Of a stretch of DNA of 32,217 nucleotides, positions 20,176 to 28,191 are shown piece by piece. The stretch comes from Desulfobacteraceae bacterium (GTDB taxonomy: Bacteria; Desulfobacterota; DSM-4660; Desulfatiglandales; Desulfatiglandaceae). Position numbers and translations under genes: made by a program. Numbering within the stretch: the stretch's first letter is position 1; the number at the start of each line of letters is the position of its first letter. A model generated the notes under the pieces. The model made no database searches and had not been told where the DNA came from. It worked only from the letters and a program-made list of their open reading frames with translations. Location of the stretch: NCBI GenBank assembly GCA_030613055.1, contig JAUWMR010000051.1, positions 1 to 32,217 on the forward strand. Direction: 5' to 3'.

Positions 20176-23043
20176 ATGAATAGAAAAAAATCTAAAAAAA
20201 TAATGACAATTTTATTATTCATTTCTTATCTGATCATCAATTCCGGCTGCTTTTTGTTGGAAAGTGATGAAAAGAAGGCTGAAAACTATTATCAGTCAGG
20301 CATGACAGCGCTGGAGGAGCAAAAGGACGATGAGGCTATAATACAATTTAAGAATGCTGTGCAGAAAAATCCCTCTCATGCAAAGGCCCATTACCAACTG
20401 GGAACTCTCTATATTAAATCCAAAAAGCTCTATTTAGCCGTTCAAGAGCTAAGCATGGCCGTCGATCACGACCCAAAGCTGAACAAGGCAAAAAAGGCGC
20501 TGGCATTGCTATACTATCAGAATCGTGCCTATTCCAAGGCAGTTCCCATCTTAAAGGAATTGATAGCAAGTAAGGGAGAGGAACTGGAAACTCTCCTCCT
20601 TTTGGGCAACTCATTAGTGAATATGAAAAGCATGGACGAGGGGGAAGAAATACTGGTTAAGGCAGTGGACGCCTATCCGGATAATTCAAACGCAAAGATA
20701 AGCCTGGCCCGGGTGCTTGTCTTGAATGACCGCCCAAAAGAGGCACGAAAAATGATGGAGGATGCGGCAGCCCTTCATCCTGAAGACATTTATGCCCGGA
20801 TACTGCTTGCTCGCTTTTATGAAAAAATGAAACTTGGCAGGGAGGCTGAAAAGGAGTTTAAAAAAATCCGCCATGACTTCTCCGAAAAGGCGGTTTCATA
20901 TCAGGTCCTTGCGCGATTCTATCTGCGTAAAAATAGACTGAATGATTCTGTTGCCACAATAAGTGAGGCCATGGCGAAAGGAATTAAAAAACCTGACCTG
21001 TTGCATGTTCTTGGCCTTGTCCGGCACAGGCAGAAGAATCACCAGGCTGCTCTTGAAAGTTTTAAAGAAGCGGCAGCATTATCTCCGGATGATCTGAAAA
21101 GCTCAATTCTCCTCGCGGACTATTATATCTTTTTAAAGAAGTACACCGAAGCCAGGGCGATATATGAAACAGTTGCAGAAAAATGGCCCCGGCTTGTGCC
21201 GGTGAAGTCCAAGGTTGCTGAACTTCTTTTAGCAGAAAAACGTTATGACCAGGCCATGAAACACATAGAGAAGATGTTGGAAGAAGACCCTGAATACGCC
21301 AGGGGCCATATCCTGCGAGGCATGTTATGGATGAGGGAGGGAAAGGGTATCAGGGCAAGAGAGGATTTTTTAAAGGCCCGTGATCTGGACCCGGAATCGG
21401 CAGACGGCCATTACTATTATGGCCTGACGTTAATGGATAAGAAGGAGTATGAAATCTCCCTGTCTGAGATTACGAAGGCGCTTGAAAAAAGACCCGATTC
21501 CATAAAGATCCGACTGGCCCTTTCCTATCTCTATTACAAGACTAAGAAGTTGCGATTGGCTTTAGGAGAGCTTGACAGGGTTTTAAGAGTGCGGCCTGAC
21601 ACCGAGCGTGCCAGGATCCTGCGAGCGTCGGTTTACATGCTATCCAGGAATTATGAGGGCGCGGCATCAGACTACCGGTACTTACTAAAGAAAAATCCCA
21701 ATTCACCCCTTATTCGACTCCGGTTAGCAGACACATGCTATGCCCAGGGAAACATTGAAACGGCCTTGAAAAGTTATCATGACATTCTGGCGCGTTCGCC
21801 CGGTTTTGTGGGAGCCCTTGAAAGAATCGCGAAAATCTATGTAGGGCAAGGTAAACATGATAAGGCCCTCAGGCTGTGTGATGAGCAACTGAAAAAACAG
21901 CCGGACAACCTCCAGATGTGCCTTATAAAGTCCGCGCTCTTAATGGATCAAAAAAAATACAAGATGGCGGAAGGCCTCTTGACCGGTCTGATTGAGAAAA
22001 ATCCTGAATCGGATCGGCCTGTTATGTTAATGGCCAGAATCAACGTGGATCGCAAAAATTATGACGCCGCGTTAAAGCTCTATCAGAAGGCAGTTAAAAT
22101 TAGACCTGAGAAGATTGAGGCATATATAAAAATGGCCCATATTTATAAACTGACGGGGGATATGGATAAGGCAATAGAATCTTATGAAGACCTTCTCAGT
22201 ATTAACGATTCGTTTGCCCCTGCAGTGAATGACCTGGCCTACATCTATGCCGATATGGATGGAGACCTGGACAGGGCCCTGAACCTGGCCAGGAAGGCCC
22301 GTCAACTTATGCCTGATAACCCGGCCGTGGCAGACACACTGGGATGGGTATATTACAAGAGAGGCTCTTTGCTCCTGGCACGAGAGCATATTAGTGAGGC
22401 AGTCAAGGCCAAGCCAAAAGACGCCCTTTTGCATTACCACCTTGGAACAGTATTTCACAGGACCCAGGAATTTTCAGAGGCTGCAAAAGAATTGCAGCAG
22501 GCGTTGATTTTGGGGTTAGGCAAAAACGAGACAGCGGCTGCTTCCAGTCTCCTGAAGGAGATACAGGATATTGAGGCCCATATGAAAATGGTCAATGTTT
22601 ATAAGCGGTCAGGTGATATTAACAGGGCGGCCAAGGTCTATGAAGATCTCATTAAAAAGAAGGATTCATATACCCCCGCGCTTAATGACCTGGCTCGCCT
22701 TTATGCTGATATGGATCGAGACCTGGACAGGGCCCTGACCCTGGCCATGAAGGCGCGGGAACTTATGCCTGATAGCCCGGCCGTGGCAGATACACTGGGA
22801 TGGGTATACTATAAGAGAGGCTCTTTTCTTCTTGCAAAAAAATATTTAGATGAGGCAATAATGGCCACGCCGGAAGACCCGCTCTTCCATTACCATCTTG
22901 GCACGGTGTTTTATGAGGAAAAAAATTCTTCTGAAGCCGTTAAAGAACTCCAGCATGCCATCAAACTGGGCCTGAGGAAAAAGGAAACTGCGGCCGCCAG
23001 AAAGCTGCTTCAGCGGATGGGGGTGGAGGAGCGTAAGCGCTAA
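20176..23043 (+). CDS. prsT: PrsT-type TPR-repeat lipoprotein of the PEP-CTERM system
   Basis: 955 residues, nearly all tetratricopeptide repeats. An N-terminal signal is followed by a lipobox-like Cys (ISYLIINSGC; position -3 is Asn, so lipidation is likely but not perfect). Repeats such as KAHYQLGTLYIKSKKLYLAVQELS then run to the end. Length, lipoprotein start and locus match the PrsT family (TIGR02917) of exosortase A systems, proposed as a periplasmic scaffold for export. Residues about 650-800 and 803-950 form an obvious tandem duplication: both carry RALNLARKAR/RALTLAMKAR and PAVADTLGWVYYKRGS. AGAGGA 7 nt upstream supports the ATG. The gene is transcribed away from the main EPS run and convergent with the sugar transferase, 32 bp apart. 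Confidence 0.93.
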   Translation: MNRKKSKKIMTILLFISYLIINSGCFLLESDEKKAENYYQSGMTALEEQKDDEAIIQFKNAVQKNPSHAKAHYQLGTLYIKSKKLYLAVQELSMAVDHDPKLNKAKKALALLYYQNRAYSKAVPILKELIASKGEELETLLLLGNSLVNMKSMDEGEEILVKAVDAYPDNSNAKISLARVLVLNDRPKEARKMMEDAAALHPEDIYARILLARFYEKMKLGREAEKEFKKIRHDFSEKAVSYQVLARFYLRKNRLNDSVATISEAMAKGIKKPDLLHVLGLVRHRQKNHQAALESFKEAAALSPDDLKSSILLADYYIFLKKYTEARAIYETVAEKWPRLVPVKSKVAELLLAEKRYDQAMKHIEKMLEEDPEYARGHILRGMLWMREGKGIRAREDFLKARDLDPESADGHYYYGLTLMDKKEYEISLSEITKALEKRPDSIKIRLALSYLYYKTKKLRLALGELDRVLRVRPDTERARILRASVYMLSRNYEGAASDYRYLLKKNPNSPLIRLRLADTCYAQGNIETALKSYHDILARSPGFVGALERIAKIYVGQGKHDKALRLCDEQLKKQPDNLQMCLIKSALLMDQKKYKMAEGLLTGLIEKNPESDRPVMLMARINVDRKNYDAALKLYQKAVKIRPEKIEAYIKMAHIYKLTGDMDKAIESYEDLLSINDSFAPAVNDLAYIYADMDGDLDRALNLARKARQLMPDNPAVADTLGWVYYKRGSLLLAREHISEAVKAKPKDALLHYHLGTVFHRTQEFSEAAKELQQALILGLGKNETAAASSLLKEIQDIEAHMKMVNVYKRSGDINRAAKVYEDLIKKKDSYTPALNDLARLYADMDRDLDRALTLAMKARELMPDSPAVADTLGWVYYKRGSFLLAKKYLDEAIMATPEDPLFHYHLGTVFYEEKNSSEAVKELQHAIKLGLRKKETAAARKLLQRMGVEERKR

Positions 23044-23075
23044 GTTGTTTTTGCCTGTCAGGATTTTTTTAGGGG

Positions 23076-24455
23076 TCAGCGGCCTTTGCCAAACAGGACT
23101 TCCTTGATGGTCAGGATGATTATCAACAGATCCAGATGCCATGAAAAGTGTTTGACATAGTAAAGGTCATACTTGAGCTTTTCTCTGGCATCTTCGAGGC
23201 TGTCTCCGTATGGATAATTTATCTGTGCCCAACCCGTCAGACCTGGACGCCTGGTGTGGCGGAGGTTGTAGTAAGGTATTTGTTCCTGCATCTGTTTAAC
23301 AAAAAAGGGCCGTTCAGGTCTGGGGCCAACAAGGTCCATGTCTCCTTTGAAGATGTTAATAAACTGGGGCATTTCATCCAGCCTGGTGTTTCGGATAATG
23401 CGGCCCACCCGGGTGACGCGCGGGTCATTCTTTTTTGTGAACACGGGTTTTCCTGATTTTTCAGCGTCGATATACATGGAGCGGAATTTGAGCAGGCGGA
23501 ATATTTTGCCGTTAAGGCCGACCCTGTCCTGATGAAAAAATACGGGACCCGGGGAGTTGAGCTTAATCAGTATAGCTGTCAGCAATAAAATCGGCGAAAA
23601 AACAGTGAGCAGAATAAAGGACACAATTACTCCCTGTGATCGCTTAATGGAACCGTGGAGGGAGCTGTGGAAAAATCCTTCCTCAAATATTATCCAGCTC
23701 GGCTTGAGAAACTCGTCGATTATAATTTTTCGTTTGACCTTTTCGTAAAAACTCGGCCCCTCCTGGATGCGAACATTATTAACCTTGAATTCGAGCAACT
23801 CGTGAACCGGCAGTTTTCCACGCCGTTCGCGCAGCGTTATCACGATACTGTCAGGGCCGTGTTCCCTTATGATTTCTTGAATCCGCTCCATATGGCCGAG
23901 GACACGAACGCCGTGGAAGTCAGTCCCCACCTGGCTTTCCAGTGATGTAACGATCCCTCCAATTTCATAGCCGCAGAATTTTTTGTCGCGAGATTCCTTG
24001 ATAATCTCCCGGGCCTGCTCATTTGCGCCTATGATCAAGATGCGTTCCCGGTTTTCCGGAAGATAGTAATACAGCAAATACCGGAAGATAAAAATCAAAA
24101 CGCAAATAATAATTAGGGGAGGGAGCACCCGCCAGTTAAGTGAGGGAAAGCTTTTGGTAAGAAAACCAAGTGTGGCGATGGAGCCAATTGCAAGGGAAAA
24201 CACAGGAATGATTTCATTGAACAGGTCGATGGAGTATGTATATTCCATAAGAGAATAGAGGCGGGCCGGGACCAAAGAAACAATAACAAGCATGGTGAAG
24301 AGGAAATACGTCAGGTGAGCATATAGTCCACCGGAGGTTGCCCATTCAGGTGATCCGGGCAGATTCGGGATGACAAGCAAGAAGATCATGTAGGATATGA
24401 TTGCATCGGCAAGAATAACGGAAATTGTGCCCCAGGTAGTCCGAAGTGAAAACAT
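23076..24455 (-). CDS. Undecaprenyl-phosphate sugar phosphotransferase (EpsB/WbaP-like)
   Basis: About 459 residues. Four to five N-terminal membrane helices are followed by a CoA-binding-like central domain (ILIIGANEQAREIIKESRDKKFCGYEIGGIV). After another helix comes the bacterial sugar transferase domain: SPGPVFFHQDRVGLNGKIFRLLKFRSM, TRLDEMPQFINIFKGDMDLVGPRPERP and RPGLTGWAQINYPYG. It would move a sugar-1-phosphate to the lipid carrier, starting EPS repeat-unit synthesis; it resembles the TIGR03013 group tied to XrtA loci. I chose the ATG at 24455 (MFSLRTTWGT), because the longer frame to 24596 overlaps the GGDEF gene. A GGAGG lies 12 nt upstream, inside the end of that gene. Confidence 0.93.
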   Translation of the reverse strand: MFSLRTTWGTISVILADAIISYMIFLLVIPNLPGSPEWATSGGLYAHLTYFLFTMLVIVSLVPARLYSLMEYTYSIDLFNEIIPVFSLAIGSIATLGFLTKSFPSLNWRVLPPLIIICVLIFIFRYLLYYYLPENRERILIIGANEQAREIIKESRDKKFCGYEIGGIVTSLESQVGTDFHGVRVLGHMERIQEIIREHGPDSIVITLRERRGKLPVHELLEFKVNNVRIQEGPSFYEKVKRKIIIDEFLKPSWIIFEEGFFHSSLHGSIKRSQGVIVSFILLTVFSPILLLTAILIKLNSPGPVFFHQDRVGLNGKIFRLLKFRSMYIDAEKSGKPVFTKKNDPRVTRVGRIIRNTRLDEMPQFINIFKGDMDLVGPRPERPFFVKQMQEQIPYYNLRHTRRPGLTGWAQINYPYGDSLEDAREKLKYDLYYVKHFSWHLDLLIIILTIKEVLFGKGR

Positions 24456-24462
24456 ACCAGAA

Positions 24463-25959
24463 TCATTCCTCCATGTGCTCAAATGTTTTGACTCGATTGC
24501 CTCCCAATATTTTTGCGGAAACAAGCGCGGTTTTGGCTCTTTCCACAAGTTTTTCGGGCGTATCGGAGTCATCCGGAAATGTAGCCATGCCACCACTCAA
24601 GGTGGGTGGATGTGTCAACTGAATGCGCATATCCACAGGAAGATCTGAAACAGTATCAAGGATACGGCTCGCTACCTTGAACGCATCCTGTTTGGGGGTG
24701 TCAGGCAGCACAACACCGAATTCATCTCCCCCGATTCGACCCACTATGTCATTGCTTCTAAGACAGCTTTTTATTCTATCGGCAATAACGCGAAGTAGTT
24801 GATCTCCTATGAGATAACCGTGGGTTCGGTTAAACCGGTCCAGATGGTCAATGTCAAAAATTACGAGCGAAATCTTGCTGTCTTTCAGTCGCTGCCCGCG
24901 GTTGAATTCCTCATGGAGTCGTTTCCACCAGAGGCCGTAGTTGTATGTGTCGGTCAGGCTGTCGGTAAAAGCCAGCTCATGAAATTTGCGCCCTGAAGCC
25001 GCTTCTTCTATGCTCTTGGCAGCATCTTTGCAAATAAGTTCAATTGTCCCTCTCATTGCCTTGTCGAGAGCCGGTGATTTGCCGGCAAACAGCAAGAGAT
25101 GGCCGTGAGTCTGATCCTGCCATATAAAAGGCATGAGGACAAAATAGTCCTCCTTAAAAAATTTTGCCGGTCCAGCGAAAAGTTCCTTGCGGCTGAATAT
25201 TGTAATATGCCGGGCTTGCTCTACTTTTGATTCCTTAAGACACGGAACCAGTTCCTCGTAGATCTCGCGATAACGCTTTGTATCGAATCCGTAACCCAAT
25301 ACAAGATCAAAAAAACCCGATTCCGGATTTTTCAGGAGAAAGACGCCTTTTTTTTGTGTTGTTAGAAGGTCGGTGATAAGATGAAAAATGAAGTCGAATA
25401 CCACCCTCAGCTCCCTCAATGTGTTGTATTCTCGAAAGATATTCATCATGTAGAGCTGGGAGGGTGTCTCGTGATGACTTACGGGTGATTCTGCCTGGAT
25501 GAGGTATTCGAAAAAGCGGCTAATGATGCCCTGGACCAGCCATTCTTTTTCCGGACGTATGTCGTGATTTGCTTGAGTAGAGTTAATATTGACAGTACCA
25601 AGTGTTCCGTCGTTAAGCTTAATGGGCACTACATAAGAGGTGTCTATTTCAGGATTGATCAGATCGCCGGGCTCAATACTGAGACGCCGTTCACCGCTGA
25701 TCCCTTTTAGAAAGATAGACTGGCCGCTGGCAGCGACCTTTCCGGAGACACCGTTACCAAGCCGCACACGGGTTTTTTCAATAATCTCCTTTTTCAGGCC
25801 GCGGGCACTCCGGATTGTAAGCTCCTGGAACCGGTCATCGAGCAGCATGATGGAGCCCCGTTCCGCTTTCATGACTTCCAGTATTACATCCAGCATCAGA
25901 TCCAGGATATTGGCGGGAATTTGTTCAGCACCGGATTTTTTTATTGCTCTTTCGTTCAT
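24463..25959 (-). CDS. GAF-GGDEF diguanylate cyclase
   Basis: 498 residues. A GAF domain (about 15-150: AERGSIMLLDDRFQELTIRSARGL, GVSGKVAASGQSIFL, YVVPIKLNDGTLGTVNINS) is followed by a second GAF-like region (about 170-320). The catalytic GGDEF domain has FTDSLTDTYNY, the metal-site Asp in FDIDHLDRFN, and an intact RIGGDEFGV at 410-414. The inhibitory RxxD site is present (RSND, 401-404). It should make c-di-GMP with product inhibition. The gene ends 7 bp before the sugar transferase and shares its transcript, which suggests local control of EPS priming. The start is the ATG at 25959; a TTG at 25974 is in frame. Shine-Dalgarno is weak. Confidence 0.93.
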   Translation of the reverse strand: MNERAIKKSGAEQIPANILDLMLDVILEVMKAERGSIMLLDDRFQELTIRSARGLKKEIIEKTRVRLGNGVSGKVAASGQSIFLKGISGERRLSIEPGDLINPEIDTSYVVPIKLNDGTLGTVNINSTQANHDIRPEKEWLVQGIISRFFEYLIQAESPVSHHETPSQLYMMNIFREYNTLRELRVVFDFIFHLITDLLTTQKKGVFLLKNPESGFFDLVLGYGFDTKRYREIYEELVPCLKESKVEQARHITIFSRKELFAGPAKFFKEDYFVLMPFIWQDQTHGHLLLFAGKSPALDKAMRGTIELICKDAAKSIEEAASGRKFHELAFTDSLTDTYNYGLWWKRLHEEFNRGQRLKDSKISLVIFDIDHLDRFNRTHGYLIGDQLLRVIADRIKSCLRSNDIVGRIGGDEFGVVLPDTPKQDAFKVASRILDTVSDLPVDMRIQLTHPPTLSGGMATFPDDSDTPEKLVERAKTALVSAKILGGNRVKTFEHMEE

Positions 25960-26025
25960 GTCAGAAGCGCCCAATATGGTTACCTTCTATCTTCTTGCCA
26001 GGTAAGGATACAACCTGCAAAAAAC

Positions 26026-26055
26026 ATAATAAAAATTTTACACAAAATTTGTCAA
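26026..26055 (-). promoter_or_regulatory. Sigma70-type promoter of the GGDEF-sugar transferase operon
   Basis: On the minus strand a perfect TTGACA (26055-26050), 18-nt spacer and TATTAT (26031-26026). It lies about 65 bp upstream of the GGDEF start and beyond the FlgO-like gene's end. Confidence 0.65.
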
Positions 26056-26131
26056 GATTCAATTACAGGGGCTTGTTGTAATATAGTGGTGTTGCCGGCC
26101 TTATGAAGATGGAGGGAATACCGGGTTTAAC

Positions 26132-26677
26132 TTACCAGAGCATGGTTTTGAAATCATCCGTAAGCGGCATTCTAAAATCACAAGAAGAAATAATCCTCGC
26201 ATTGCTCGCCTGGACGATGCGAGCGGAGAGATATACATCATTAGGAGCAAGAAGGTATGTGCCCACTACAACGGCCTGGGCATTATGGGCGCTCGATATG
26301 TCCCTGAGCTTACGGGAGAGTAAAAACTCTCCTTCCCGCTCCTTGACATAAAGCGAGTCTCTTAACTTTACTTCAATTACAGTGTAGCCATTTTGGGAGA
26401 AACGGGAAACCATATGCTCTGCCAGCATACGACCGAAACTCGAGGACCTCTGGACATTGTTTACGTCTACGAAACATGCTACAAGTACAACTTCATCCGG
26501 GTTTAATGGCGTGCGCAGATTATTAATCAGGCAATCTGAAATAACATAGCCGACCCTGACGAGATTTGATTCTTTCAGATCGACAGAGGTACCTATCGTT
26601 GTATATGACACGTACGGCGCGCAACCAGCAAGCAGAAGTAATATCAGCGATCCCACAAAAAAAACTCGTTTTCGCAT
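26132..26677 (-). CDS. FlgO-like outer-membrane lipoprotein
   Basis: 181 residues with a classical lipobox (VGSLILLLLAGC). The domain resembles the FlgO family: DCLINNLRTPLNPDEVVLVACFVDVNNVQRSSSFGRMLAEHMVSRFSQNGYTVIEVKLRDSL, then LSRKLRDISSAHNAQAVVVGTYLLAPNDVYLSARIV. In Vibrio, FlgO is an outer-membrane lipoprotein linked to motility, but homologues occur outside flagellar loci and no flagellar gene is present here. The ATG at 26677 has AGGGGAA about 5 nt upstream. It follows the TSP3-OmpA paralogue by about 50 bp, with no terminator seen, so the two are probably cotranscribed. Confidence 0.82.
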   Translation of the reverse strand: MRKRVFFVGSLILLLLAGCAPYVSYTTIGTSVDLKESNLVRVGYVISDCLINNLRTPLNPDEVVLVACFVDVNNVQRSSSFGRMLAEHMVSRFSQNGYTVIEVKLRDSLYVKEREGEFLLSRKLRDISSAHNAQAVVVGTYLLAPNDVYLSARIVQASNARIISSCDFRMPLTDDFKTMLW

Positions 26678-26727
26678 TGGTGTTCCCCTAAAACCCTTCC
26701 TATTTAAGTTTTATGCCCAAAATGATT

Positions 26728-27579
26728 TCATCGAACCGATAAAATTGTATGGAGTTCTACCCTTCTGTTTAAGGCCCTGCCTTGCGGGGTTGCAGAGGAT
26801 GCCTTTGGTCTTGTTAACCCGTACCCGACTGCGGAAAGACGACTCCGGTTGACACCTCTTGCAACAAAATAATCCATTACCGCTCTTGCGCGATTCCCGG
26901 AAAGTATCTGATTGTATTGAGTGCTGCCTAAATTACACGTATGGCCCTGGATTTCGATATTCAGGTAGGGATTCATGTTTAATAGAGCGACAACTCTGTC
27001 GAGTGCATGATAGTATTGAGCTTTGATCACATACTTATTAAAATCGAACAGGGTATCCCTGATAACCCAGCAGCCCCGTGAGTCAACTATAGCGCCTTTA
27101 GGGGTCCCCGGGCATTTATCCATATCATTGGTTACACCGTCACCATCCGTATCCAGAGGGCATCCGTTCCCATCGACTCTGACGCCCCGCGGAGTTGCGG
27201 GGCAGTTATCCCTGTCATCTGTTATGCCGTCACCATCCGTGTCAGGGGGGCAACCGTCTCTAACGACCCCGGCTTCTTGCGGGATTTGCGGGCATTTGTC
27301 AAGGTAGTCCGGCACGCCGTCGCCGTCTGAATCTATTGGGCAGCCTCTGTCATCCGCCTTTTCGCATTTAGGTTCGCCCGGGCATTGGTCCCTGTAGTCC
27401 GGTACACCGTCGCAGTCTGAATCAACTTTTTCATCTACATCACATTCTTTGCCTTTCACCTTGAATTCTACCAGAGGTAACTCATCATAGGTAGGAGCAG
27501 GCTTAGGCCTCGGCATCTGAACACATCCTGCGATCAAGGCCGCTATTCCCAGTGCAATACAGATATTAAAAGATCGCAT
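26728..27579 (-). CDS. OmpA-family lipoprotein with four TSP3 repeats (paralogue)
   Basis: A 283-residue paralogue of the 13977-15431 protein. Lipobox IAALIAGC, short linker, four 30-residue TSP3 repeats (DSDGDGVPDYLDKCP and variants), then an OmpA C-terminal domain ending RALNRRVELHT. It lacks the 170-residue N-terminal domain of the other copy. The OmpA motif again reads GHTCNLGS, with Cys for the usual Asp. I chose the ATG at 27579 (MRSFNICIALGIAALIAGC), which gives a normal lipoprotein signal and has GGTGG 5 nt upstream; the frame extends to 27639. A strong promoter lies at 27670-27698. Confidence 0.9.
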   Translation of the reverse strand: MRSFNICIALGIAALIAGCVQMPRPKPAPTYDELPLVEFKVKGKECDVDEKVDSDCDGVPDYRDQCPGEPKCEKADDRGCPIDSDGDGVPDYLDKCPQIPQEAGVVRDGCPPDTDGDGITDDRDNCPATPRGVRVDGNGCPLDTDGDGVTNDMDKCPGTPKGAIVDSRGCWVIRDTLFDFNKYVIKAQYYHALDRVVALLNMNPYLNIEIQGHTCNLGSTQYNQILSGNRARAVMDYFVARGVNRSRLSAVGYGLTRPKASSATPQGRALNRRVELHTILSVR

Positions 27580-27669
27580 CTTTTCCACCATTTTTTTGAA
27601 ACAATTGCGTGTTTGCCAGCTTATCTCTTGAGAGGCCAATTACTTGATAAAGCTTCCTTTTGTGAGCGC

Positions 27670-27698
27670 ATTGTAGGATGTAATCCGTCTTGTGTCAA
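27670..27698 (-). promoter_or_regulatory. Strong sigma70-type promoter of the TSP3-OmpA/FlgO operon
   Basis: On the minus strand a perfect TTGACA (27698-27693), 17-nt spacer and TACAAT (27675-27670). The expected transcript start near 27663 gives a leader of about 85 nt before the chosen ATG. Confidence 0.75.
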
Positions 27699-27729
27699 TA
27701 GAATAAGAAAAAGAAGGGGGCGGGCCTGC

Positions 27730-28191
27730 TTATGACTCATTTAGTGTCATCTCCTCGATCCTCTCGAATAGTATCTTCATGTCTCCCCAGAGTATACATC
27801 CGGTGGGGCATACCCTAACGCATGCGGGCGTTTCATTGTTTTGGAGCCTTTCATAGCAAAGGTCGCACTTGATCGCCACCTCCGTGTTTTCATCAAATTG
27901 CATAGCCCCGAATGGACAGGCCTCCACACATTCCTTACAGCCAATACAGAGTTGATTGTCAATGAGCACGATTCCCCGCTCATTCCTGGATATGGCCCCA
28001 ACGGGACATGATTCCAGGCAGGGAGCCCTGGCGCAGTGGTGGCAATATACAGGTATGAAATCGGGGGCCTTCTCAATCACCTTGACCAGCCTCGGACCAA
28101 CGCCAAGCTTATGTTCCTGCTTGCAAGCTATTTCACAAGAGTGACAACCCATACAATCCTTCTTAAAGAACATTAAAGAGACTTTTTTCAT
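27730..28191 (-). CDS. DmsB/HycB-like four-cluster ferredoxin subunit
   Basis: 153 residues with four Cys groups for [4Fe-4S] clusters: CMGCHSCEIAC, CHHCARAPCLESCPVGA, CIGCKECVEACPFGA and CDLCYERLQ...ACVRVCPTGC. This is the electron-transfer subunit (B subunit) of DMSO-reductase-superfamily enzymes. Its start overlaps the stop of the molybdopterin subunit by 4 bp (ATGA), so the two form one complex. No membrane anchor subunit or quinone-reactive partner is present next to it, and there is no Tat signal, which suggests a cytosolic enzyme with a soluble electron partner. Confidence 0.93.
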   Translation of the reverse strand: MKKVSLMFFKKDCMGCHSCEIACKQEHKLGVGPRLVKVIEKAPDFIPVYCHHCARAPCLESCPVGAISRNERGIVLIDNQLCIGCKECVEACPFGAMQFDENTEVAIKCDLCYERLQNNETPACVRVCPTGCILWGDMKILFERIEEMTLNES

